Part shown: positions 50,301 through 61,000 of the stretch, one piece after another
Layout: every line of letters starts with the position of its first letter
Numbering within the stretch: the first letter of the stretch is position 1
NCBI GenBank assembly: GCA_022316685.1
Contig: JAKJHU010000056.1
Coordinates: forward strand, 3,277,872 to 3,341,871
Origin: Progne subis subis
Taxonomy: Eukaryota; Chordata; Aves; Passeriformes; Hirundinidae
Reading direction: 5' to 3'
Length of the DNA: 64,000 nucleotides
The notes under the pieces: generated by a model
The model's input: the letters and a program-made list of their open reading frames with translations, nothing else
What the model was told of the DNA's origin: nothing
Database searches by the model: none
Translations under genes and position numbers: made by a program

Positions 50301-53300
50301 TACAAGACTGAATTTATTGCCAAGCTTAATTTGGTCAACTAGAAGTATAACTTCATTTCATGCTTCTGACTAATCTAATTATGGTAGCAAAACATTGAGA
50401 TTAGCAGTCTCCAGTGTAACCCTAAATGAAAAAAGACAGCCCAGATCCCAGAAGAGATCCTGGCCTGTGTTATAATTCTGGCAGAGTGGGAGGCAGTGGG
50501 AATGGAAAAGCCGTGTGTCTGTTTTATGGTTGCAGCAGAAGTGCTTGTCCTACACAGCCTTACATGGGAGATAAAGACTTTGATGGAGGATGAGGTCTCT
50601 TAGAAAGCTTTTCTCAGGAACGTGTGGGTTTTTATTGTGTCTACAAACCTAGCTAGTAAAGAAACTGCTTGCAAATTTGTAACAGAAGTATTGAATATAT
50701 CAACTTTTTTTTTTTGGGTGGAGTAAGGGTGCATCTAGGTTGCAATGTTCAATAAAAATTAATCTGTGGCAGATATTAGCATTGCAGAAAAAGTAATCTA
50801 AAGAAAATTTAATTTTATGTGTTGTATTTTTCTGAGATTTTCATGACCCTTGGTGTACTATGCTATTGTAGACTCCTGTGTAGGGCTGGGAGGTGTAGAG
50901 GTGATTAATTTGGGAGAGACTCCAGGTCCACATGCATTGTAGCCTGCAGTGGTGAGATGTCAGCTGAATGCTATAGACATGTACTGAGTGAGATATTTAA
51001 AGTAAATCCTGAGCAGTTGTAGCGACCCTGAAAAATGAACTCCAGAAGGAGAGGACTAGAAAACATGACCTAAGTTTTGAATTGACTAAAAATAGAGAAT
51101 ATGAATTTTGCAGTGCCCTGGGAGTTGGGCAAGGAGTAGTGAGCTCAACCCATAGAAAGGGAAGTTCAGCTTAGAATGACACTGAAGTTAGGAAAAGTAT
51201 TTTTTGGAAGATCTGTGGAGCTGGATGGGAGATGTTCAATTTCCACCACTGGAGGTCTTTCAGAAGCACTCAGCTCAGCATTGCTTGGGATGATTAAGGC
51301 ACGGCAAATCCTCAGCTGGGACATAATTTATAGATCTGCTGGTGTCACTTCCTTTCTATTTACTGCATCAAAAGCAGTAATAAGGAATTATAAACCCACA
51401 AAAGTCCATGGTAATGTATAATTTCAAATAAAAAATCCTAAAAAATAGAATATCTAAAAAGCTAGAAACTCTTCTGCCAATGAAATCTCAATTCTAGACC
51501 TTGGTTAAATGAGTGTGAGCTGTATCTATCCCAAGATAAATTTGGAAAGTGCCAGAGAGATTAAATCACATACATGTCATTCTTTTCAAAGCATGGTGTC
51601 ATTTGCATGTTCTACATCAGAACAAATACTATAAAACTGCAGTGGTTTGCAAAGCCTGTCTTCACTCAGATGAAAGAAGTTTCTTACTGTCATATATTCC
51701 CAAGTAAACTCTTGAGAGTGAGTGACCTTCAGCAGAAGAACGAATTCACATGTTGAGGATACCTTGGGATGCCTTGTCTTCTTACATCACCATTGCAGGC
51801 AAAGAGGAAAGCTTTTCAAGAGGTAACAAAGATACAGTTCTTACAGGGATTTACAGTCTAACATGATAAATCATGTTTGCTACCCAGGAATGAGAATAGT
51901 CTTGGTGCTATTTCTACTACTCATAAAATCAGAAGCTTACTTTATGTAGGAGCAGGCATTAAAACCGAGCTAATAATTCTGCCCTGCTGTGCATAAATAT
52001 AGTAAAAATATCTGTATGTTGAGGAAAGCCAGATTTGCCTCTGCGTTTAAAAAGCTAAATGGGAATAAATCAGTGTGTATAAAACCAGGAGAGAAATGTA
52101 ATTAATGCCTCTCAGTGTACTCTTCTCCAAATAAGAATCCCCTGGCAAAAATGACACCTGTGGGCAACAGGGTAATGTGAAGTGTCACTTACAGCTGTCA
52201 CTAATGGAGCTCTCAGTACGTAAAATGATGAGCACTCAGCCACAGGGTTTATTGAAGATGTTAAATAGTTCAGAGCACATAAACACAAGCTGAGCTGGGC
52301 TCGGCTCAGCTTTGCCAAGAGCTCTGCAAAAGGACAGAAAGCTGCGGCCAGGGATCCTCTCACCCTCCCCAGCCAGGACAAGGATCTTCTTTGCAGTCTG
52401 TTTTCTAGTGGTTGTCTATAACCTGTGATTGAAAGGGACAGATCTGATGTTAATTACATGCTGTTGAGTGCTGAAATGTTGTTTTTCCTTTGTTGAATTA
52501 TTGTCATGCTGAGTTGAAGCAGCCAGAGGTTTATTTCTTTTTGTCACAAAGATTTATTCTGCAGTGTTCTGTGATTAGAGCAGGCGGGAAGATGCATTTC
52601 AAAATATGCTAGAAATCTTAATGTAAATGGACTTTAAAAACATCATGCCTTTTATCATCATTTTACTGAACTCCCCTGAAATCATCAACTTCAGCTTTGA
52701 ATTTTTCTACTTCATTTTTACCTGTTGATGTTCCAACAAGTAGCCTGAATAAAACAAACCAGTGATATTATTTTTCTTTCTTGTTTTTCTCATTTTGTGT
52801 GTTCCAAAAATTTATTGCCAGGGCCCAGCTAGGAAATGTGGCCGTTGATTTAAGTTCAGTTCCCTAAAAGATAGAAGGTGGTTGTGGTCTTAGAAGATCT
52901 GCTTCCCTGAGGTTTGGTTTCATATGTTGGAGGAAGATCTTACATCTCTAGGAATGAACAGCATTAGCCACAACAGAGTCTTCAGGATTTTTAGTAAAAG
53001 TAAAAAATAATAATCTAAGAAGGACATAATTACAGAGCTATTAATCAGCATCCGCAATCAAGTACTTTCCCTGGCATCATTGTTAACACTGTTCAGCTAA
53101 TCCTTTGGAAGAGTTTTTACTTATACTTAATACAATTTATTTTCCATTTTTACTTCTATTTATCTTTTTTTATGATATTGAATGCTTAATCCACCATTCA
53201 TCACTTATGATCCTAATATGAGCCATTTTTGGACATTTAAATCTGATTATACGAGTGATGTATCTTCAGGGAATTAGCACAGCAAAGTGTGAGCAGCAGG

Positions 53301-54032
53301 ACATTATTTTTGTGTGGGTAACATTTTTCTGGCGGTGTTTCTAAATTTTTGTGTCAAAAATAAATGAAACGGCTGCTGAAGGGGAATGTAGGTGAAGGGA
53401 GGATTAGGCTTAAGGTTAAATTGGGTTAATAACAGCCAGGAAGAGTAGTTTTGTGAGAGCTTATCAGCATCACTCTCTCCATGGATGTAAGAAGAAGCCT
53501 GGAAGGAGCCTGGATGCTGCGACAATTCCGTTGGGGATGGCTACCCAGTGCTCTGGTGATTAATTTTTGCTGGTTCTGTATAAAGCCACAGAATTCATAG
53601 AAACTTAAGGAAAGAAGATATGAGTAATGCTGTCAAAAGTGATAAACAACAGAAGAGACCAGAGGTTTTTTTGCTACACCACCAATCCAAAGCCAATGTC
53701 TTGTTGATTTCCAAGAAGAGTAAGGCCTGAAGGTTGGTGGTTGTAGGCCAAGGTAGTGATGGGTATTTGCTGGCAACTTATATTGGGAAGGAGAGGTTTC
53801 TTCTGCCACAGTTTATTCCTTCCCCTTAAACAGCGCAGCAGCGGTGTCACATATGCAGCACACCCACTCTGCAAAGCTTTTGTCAGCACAGCTGCTGGTC
53901 ACAGATCAGAGTTTACCCGGCTGCTGGGTGAAACAAGAATTGTAGCAACAGCTGGTGGCAAAGGTCTCTGCTCCAAGCCCCATCCCTCAAAAAATCCCTC
54001 CTGCTTTAGCAATTTTGGCAAGACAAGAAACC
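50301..54032. other. Non-coding stretch, nothing recognised
   Basis: AT-rich unique sequence with no recognisable gene, RNA or repeat. A plus-strand frame of 173 codons starting at 53756 runs into the LTR at 54039 and is therefore not a gene. Confidence 0.55.
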
Positions 54033-54038
54033 TAGACC

Positions 54039-54689
54039 TCTCGGTTTTTTGTTCCAAGATTCAGGTGGTTTTAGAGTCTTTTTGCCTTCTGCAAAGCCTT
54101 GAGCCAAATGCAAGAAAGAGATGGAGTTTTCAGGTTCTGATTTTTCAAGGTTGCACGCTTTGTTTATTTCTTATCTTACAGTTTTCTCAGTGCCCAACTA
54201 AGATCTGTGCAGCTGCTCGGGCATCTGGTGACTCCTCGACGCCTCCCAGACTGGGCTGTCGCTATCTTTTATACTAATTGCTATGTGTTCTTTATTTATC
54301 ATTACTTGCCAATACCTATCACTTATACTAAAAAGGTCATCCCTGCTTTGACCCAATCTCTGTAAACTACTTTGTGCCACCGTCACTGCTGAAAATGGAA
54401 TGAGGGAAGAAGAAAGAAGAAGCAGGAGACAACGCCCCAAATCCTCCATCTTGCTCCCATTCACTTCCATACTAAAAACCCAAACTTACTGTTTTCTCAC
54501 CCTGTGATAAGCTAAACTACTATTTTTCACACTCTTGTGGCTTGCAATCCATCCCGCAGTGCAGGAAGCCTCTCCCATGGACTGAGATCAAAGCCAATGT
54601 CCCTCTGGGCTCTGGGCCAGGGTCCCAGACCCCCCTGTCCAGGTCCCTGACCCTCCAGGGCAGCCAAAGGAATGCCCTGGACTCCAACA
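54039..54689 (-). mobile_element. Solo LTR of an endogenous retrovirus (family A, copy 2)
   Basis: This is the second copy of the LTR at 10955-11615. On the minus strand it starts TGTTGGAGTCCAGGGC, has TATAAAAG (plus-strand 54266-54273) and AATAAA (plus-strand 54163-54168) about 100 bases further on, and ends in a region equivalent to the first copy with a mutated terminal CA. It is flanked by TAGACC (54033-54038) and CAGACC (54690-54695), a 6-bp target duplication with one change. The intact flanks show that it inserted independently and was not carried along in a segmental duplication. No internal genes remain. Confidence 0.9.
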
Positions 54690-56041
54690 CAGACCTTTGC
54701 TTACACCACTGTTGTTGTTCCTAAAAATTATTAGGTATTTACAGAGCTATTTAATTATAAAGTTCCTCCATTAAGTTGTGCTGGGAACTAGTTTGCAAAG
54801 TTCCTTTGGACATAGTTGGGTCAGTTCCCACCAGAAGTTTTCAAACCTTGCCCAAGCCTTTCTTTGCTGTTCATTCTTGATAATGGTGTGCTATTGAGGT
54901 GTCGAGCAATGGAGGTTTATGAGAACAGTATTGCAAAATACAGGAAAACACAGGTTATTTATTGTCTTGATAATAATAAAAAGGTAAGAATAATTACTTG
55001 TTACACATGGAAATTAAAATAATGGTCATTTCCCTGTAAAGCATTGTAGTTTCCTGCTGCACAACCTGCTTCAAACACTGCAGGCCTTAAGGAGAAATCT
55101 GGGATAGGTGCAAGTTGTGTGGAGTGTAGGAGCATGAGAGAAGTAGCAGGGAAAGAGATCACCTTGTGGGCAGATTTATGTAGGACATTTGAAGAAAAAG
55201 GTGGAAGGTCTGGACTTGATCTATTAGAGAATAGCTGGATTCTACTCTTGGACAAAGAGCAGGAGAGGAGATTTATAGACCCTTCTGGGCAACGTTCAAG
55301 ACCGTGGCTTGTTGTACGTCACTCAACCAGCCCTGTTTCCCCTACCCATTCTGTGCTGAAATACGGCCCTGCTGAGAAGGTAATGGAGGGTGGTCAGAGA
55401 GGCTACAGACAAGGTGGATTGCAGCCTGGGTAAGGCTGATGTGAGTGTGGGTAATGGAAGAGTCAATAACAGAGCTGCTGAGATCATGAGCCAGATAATC
55501 AACATCGTTTTGGAAAGCTAAAAACTCTTAAAGAACAGTCTTCATTTTATAGGCAAAATGAAAGAATCCTGCAATCTGATTAATCTTTCCAAAAGAGGAC
55601 TCAACATCTCATAGAAAGGCAGAATTATGTATCAGCTCTTCTGCCACAAGCCATTGAACTTCTAGTGAAATATGAAGGTGCCATTTTTGGCCAGATTGGA
55701 TTAGTAAAACAACCACATCTATTAGCAAAACTTAAGGCACTGTGAGATGTAGTTATCCTATGGAAAATAATGTGCTGCAATATAAAAGGTAGGTTCATTT
55801 GGCATTCTTGAGATGTAAAGTCGTTGAAACTGCTTTTGTTAGAAGAGCACAGGGGGATGGAGCTTATGAATAGGAACAAAAATGCTTTTGTGCTTATATT
55901 AACTGTGAAGTGACTTAGGTATCATACAGAACATAGGGGGGTTTTTTCCTTTCTTTCCTTTTCCTTCTTTTTTTTCCCATCCTTCTGAGTGAGTTTTTTC
56001 CTTCATTATGATGTTGAGATAAATAAAATGGAAAATAAATG
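54690..56041. other. Non-coding stretch with a pyrimidine tract
   Basis: No recognisable gene. A T/C-rich tract lies at 55935-55981, just before the next LTR. Open frames are at most 104 codons and featureless. Confidence 0.55.
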
Positions 56042-56718
56042 TGTTGAGGGTTAAGTTCTCCTGTAGAATTTTTCCCCCCCCCGCCATGAGTTGCTAGGAG
56101 ATTTTAAGTAGTGATAGTTAAGGGGTGCTTATCCTGACAAAAAAAGTTGATCACTTGGTTTTGGGGGAGGGAGGAGGCTCCCGGGAGAGCTGAGGTGTGG
56201 GCTCACTGCTCTCAGTCTTGCGGGGAGCACGGATCAGGCGACTGCTGGCTGCCTGGAGTCCACGGTTAACGGAGGAGTTTGGTCCTGGGAATTCTATCAT
56301 CTGTTGGAGTGCCCAGGAATTTGGAGTTTCTTTGCTGTCCTGCTGGATTTTGGGTCAACCCTGGTACAGCCGCTGCGGTTTCTCCGGCATTGCCCACCTT
56401 GCCTGCCGGGGCACCCCCCTGCCTGCCGAGGACAAATCCACTGCTTCCAGCTTCCAGCCACCAGCGCCGGAGCTTCCACCGTTTGCCCTCGGGGTTCTTG
56501 GTTCTGTTTTACTGTTATTATAATTGCTGTTGTTGTTTGTCTGTTCTGTTCTATTTACTAGTAAAGGACTGTTATTCCTTTTCCCCATAGCTCTGACCGA
56601 AAAGTTTTTTTTTTAATCTTCCAAATTATAATAACACAGAGGGAAGGATTTGAATTCCTCATTTCCTAGAGAGGCCTGCCTCTCCTTAGCAGACACCTGT
56701 CTTTTTCAAACCGAGACA
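56042..56718 (+). mobile_element. Solo LTR (family D, ERVL-like) with perfect 5-bp target duplication
   Basis: The 677-bp unit begins TGTTGAGGG and ends CCGAGACA, and is flanked on both sides by AAATG (56037-56041 and 56719-56723). A perfect 5-bp duplication with TG/CA ends is typical of ERVL-type elements. The interior is more GC-rich than its surroundings, carries a C-run near 56074-56082, a TATTATAATTGCTG-type stretch before ACTAGTAAAGGACTG, and a distal GCAGACACCTGTC. I recognise this ending from LTRs common in songbird genomes, but cannot give a family name. No internal genes are present. Orientation is assigned from that similarity, because no clear TATA-AATAAA pair is seen. Confidence 0.85.
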
Positions 56719-57608
56719 AAATGTTAAGTGAATGGACAACTTGTATTCCAGGTCTGTCTCATCTAATTTTACAGTGACCATTTACCCACCTGGGACAGAG
56801 ACACAGATACCAAATTTTCAGAGTAATTTGATTAAAATTGAAAAAAAAAATATATTGAAGTAACACTATTACAATCTCATATTTTTACATAAACAGGAAA
56901 AAAAAAAAAAGCATGGGTACCCAGCTCTGACTGAATTTACCACAGCAGGTGGATTGCTGGGGTAGGGCTAGGAGAGCTGCCTTGGGCAGGTGGAGAGGCT
57001 GGGTCTGCCTGGAGAGCTCCATGGGGAGCCCCAGTAACAGCATTCCATGTCAACACATCACAATGGATCCTCAGATCAATACTCCTTTGGTCTGCATACT
57101 TGTAAGGCTGAATGATTAATTAAGTAAACAAATGTAACAGAATGATAATTCCCTACTGGAGATTGTTTGAGGAGCAGCATGATCCCCTTCTCAGTGAATC
57201 TGGAGGCATTCTGTGTGTTGTCACATCTCATTTTCAGAGAATGCTGCTTAGGTCTCTGCTTGATCAGCTGAACAAGAGCTGACGGGAGAGGGAGTCACGG
57301 TGTTCACACGTGAGGGATTGTGCAACCTCTCCAGTCCTGTATTTCCACTGTAGAAGAAAATGAGACAGGATGCTCTCAATGAGACAGTGCTCTGCTTGCT
57401 GAACCCTTCTCTTGATGGAGAGAAAATGGCCTTGCTTAGAAATTCCTGCGCCATATGTATGCTTTGGGCTGATTTTCTTTTTTCGCACAGCTTTAGGCAC
57501 ATTAGTCATTGTTCAGCTGTCACTTGAGATGGAGAGTCCAGAATTTTGTGAGTATTTTGCACTCCCCATTCTAAATGTGCTCCATATTTGTAGTCTGAAA
57601 TTCACAGG
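56719..57608. other. Non-coding stretch, nothing recognised
   Basis: AT-rich sequence with two short A-runs near 56842 and 56899. No gene or repeat recognised. Confidence 0.55.
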
Positions 57609-58075
57609 CTCATAGGACATTTTGGGTTTTAAAGGACTTTTAAAGCTCATCTAGTCCAACCTCCCTGCAATGAGCAGGGTTGCCTTCAAGCAGATGGGGA
57701 ACCCCATCCAACATGACTTGGAATGTTTCCAGGGATGGGGCATCCAGCACCTCTCTGGGCAACCTGTGCCAGCATTTCACCACCCTCACTGTAAAAAATC
57801 TCTTCCTTATTTCTAGCCTGAATCTATCATCTTTTAATTTAAAACCATTACCCCTTGTCCTGTCACAACAGGCCCTGCTAAAAAGTTTATCTCTGTTTTT
57901 CACAGAGCCCCTTTAGGTACTGGAAGGTGCTCTAAGGTCTCCCCAGAGCATTTTCTTGCCCAGGTTGATCAAGCCCAGCTCTCTCACAGCAGAGGTGCTC
58001 TGTTCCTCTGATATTCTTTGTGGCCTCCTCCAGACTCACTCCAACATGTCCATGTCCTGCCTCCTTCTGCCTTAA
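57609..58075 (-). mobile_element. CR1 LINE 3' end with readable reverse-transcriptase C-terminus
   Basis: The minus-strand frame at 57640-57903 reads RGNGFKLKDDRFRLEIRKRF, then FFTVRVVKCWHRLPREVLDA, then PSLETFQVMLDG, which are the last residues of CR1 ORF2. The upstream sense DNA (plus 57910-58075) continues the pattern with GGTCTCCCCAGAGC and CCATGTCCTGCC words. This is the best-preserved CR1 in the window. It is 5'-truncated, so it cannot move, and the 3' terminus near 57609 has lost most of its ATTCTATG units. Confidence 0.93.
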
Positions 58076-61000
58076 ACATCTCATTCTACTCTCAGAAATC
58101 CCTTTTCTCTGTGGGACACAAGGCTGACACAGCCACTCTCTATGAACCAAACTAAACCCACACCAGGATCCCTGAACTAAGTAATTTCAGCTATGCCCAC
58201 TGAACTCCTCAAAAGACCTTGTGCCTGCAGTTGACCTCGTGAACCTTGGTTCTCAGAGCTGGCAGCTTTGATTTTCTGTAGCTTTCAGTAGGCGACAAGG
58301 TTGAACCCTCCCCTAGAAACCAATTTAGAGTCATTTTCCCCTTTCAGTCTTTTCCATGGGGCATTTTCTCCCATAACATCCCCTTGCTGGACATGCTGTC
58401 CATCTGTCAGAAGCTGCTATCCCTCCTTCCCACCACACCTTCCCCTGGGCTGCTCCTCAGCATCTCTGCTGTCAAACCCAGCTGCCCTCGACCCTGCCAT
58501 GGACTTTGGAAGTACAGACTGAATACTGTCACACCAGGGCTGTCTGACACTGAGGTGCATAATGAAGTGATGGCAGGAGATTTGTGTTTGTTGTTGGTTT
58601 CATTCTCTCCTCAGGGTGACTGCAACCTTTAGGAAATGTAATTCTTGGTGTAGAAATTGTAAATACTTCAGTGACTTTCAGTTTTCAAGAGGAGAAAGGA
58701 AAATGGTATTTGAGGCACTTGTTATGGTAAGTTCTACACCCTGCACAAAAATGAGGACACAGCAACGTGCATGTGTGTTTATTACCTCTGGAGGCTGGGT
58801 GGAGCTTGTACTTTTGGCAGAAATAGGTACAAATCCCAGCTCTGCCTAGCTGATAACAGTGCTTCCCTGTCCTTGTCATCCTGGATCTGGTAGAATGAGA
58901 GCTGAATTTATCTCTTCAGGCAAGCAACTCTACTAACATCTGTGTTTTCCACTCCCAGCCTCTGGTGTGAGCTGCAGGAAATGGAAGAACCCTTGGCAAA
59001 GTTTCCTTCTGATCAGTTCTGTACAGAGGAAATATTACAGAGAGTTCATTTCCAAGGCATGTGGAGAAGTGGAAATAGTACTTCCTAATTAAAGATTAAA
59101 TTGCCACTTAGGTAGTCAGACAGGCGTTAAGCCACCTTCTGAGCTCAAGGAAATGACTCCATGTCAGAAAAAAGGCATAAATCACCTGAGAATATGAACT
59201 TGAAGTGCCTTGGTGGATTGATATATAGAGAACAGCTCTTCTAGCTGTGTTTATTTTAAAAACCAACATAAATTACTGAAGGAATATGCTTAAGACAAAT
59301 ACTATTCAGCTTGATGCCGGATTTGTCTTCAATAAAGGCAAGAAAATCTATGTGCAGATGAGACAGGAGGTAAGAGCTGATGTTATAACTGGTCTCAGGG
59401 GGTGTCACTGCCAGGGAGCGGGAGAAGAATCTGACATGAATTTTGTTTTGGGAGACACCAACTTGTGAATGTCAAAAGCTTAAGGCAAACAATCAAGAGT
59501 TAAATTCAAAACAGGAAAAACAGTTGCATTTGAAATACTGTTCCTTTCCATACTTCTTCTTCTCCAATTAACTGCCATAACTTCATTGAAAAAAATCAGA
59601 AATACTTACCACAGGTCACATCTCTCTCACTTTGCTAATAAAAAGACTGTTTATTCCAGAACTGCTGCTATCATGAGTCAGATCACTGCCCCAGTGATCT
59701 GCTCTGTGGTTATGTCCCAGGAGAAATCACAATACACCAGGAGTGAAGGAAAGTAGCAACAGAAATGTCAATAAAATTGGTCTCAAGTATCTGGGGATTG
59801 AAGCAGACTTTTAATCAGAGGGTTTATATCACTCATGACCTTAACTCCCTCACCTTATCCTAGGTGGGTAGTGCCTCCTGTACCTGTCTTCCCAATAAAA
59901 CCAAGAGTGGTTTGTTTTCTCTTTGTGTGTAGTTGTGTGGAGAACGATGGCATCTGAGGGTTGAAACAGCTCCTGGGCTCTTCCATGATCAGGCTGAGAC
60001 AATAAGAACCCTATCCATACTTTTTTTATGCTCACTGGTAGAAAATACCTTCTTGCAAGTTGTCCAGAGCCATTAGCATTTCAGTTGTATTAGTGCTTCC
60101 TTCATGCATGGAATCACAGCCATTGCCACTGCTCCTCTTAGACTTGGTGAGAGGAAGTAATTATCAAAGGGAGAAGGGAGAGCTCAAGGGCGGGATTGTA
60201 CCTGAGTGCTTTGTATTTCAGACACCAGCAGTGTCACAAGCCCTGAGAGCCTCCCCCACCTAAAAATAAATGTCGTGTTGGTGGAGCATGGCTACATGTG
60301 TTCTCCATATAAGAAGGGGAAATTTTGACATCTGCCTTGTTCTTGTGACTTTCAGAGAGTTCCACTGGGGTGAAATGAACCCTTCCTTCAAAAGGAATTT
60401 CCTCTGCTCTTCAAACAAATGTGTCTTTCAAGGAATTGGTGTGTTTTCTGCCAGCAGGGTTTCACTATGCACGACACAGGTCAGCCAGACTAAAACTTTC
60501 AGTTTTATAGGTATTTCTGTCATTTAAAAGAAATTATCAGGTAAGTAAAATCATATGGCATTAGTCTTGATTTTCCTGTTTGGGGCTTTGCCCAATTTTT
60601 TTGAATCTCTGGAAAGTGGAAACAAGCTTCTTTATTCTAAGAAGCACTTAGCTCTCACTTGTCAACTGTAGCAAAATGATGTATAGAGGAGGAGAAAATT
60701 TATACCCTTAAACCTAACGTATGGTCATGAAATAGTCTCCTGTCCTTATATGACTGCTGAAGAAAAGGGTGTGACAGTCTGTTTTTCTGTCACTGTTAAA
60801 ACCTCCTTTTCCTATAATGCCTCAAGCTGGACCTTCCCTGGGTGGTTGCATGTCAATTGCCATGCCCTTTGCCTTTTAATACATATTTTTGTCTTTATAT
60901 GTCAGTCAGAGGGGTGGGAATTTTCAGAAGAAGCAAATGCTGGAGGAATTTTTGGTAACTTTTTGTGGACTTTTCCAAGCCAAAGTCTTTCTTCTTTCCC

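Noticed and set aside
53756..54277. 173-codon plus-strand frame
   Set aside because: It crosses the target duplication and enters the solo LTR at 54039, so the frame arose by chance at the insertion.
59700..60060. CCAATAAAACC with flanking sequence reminiscent of an LTR R region
   Set aside because: No boundaries, TATA box or flanking duplication could be identified.
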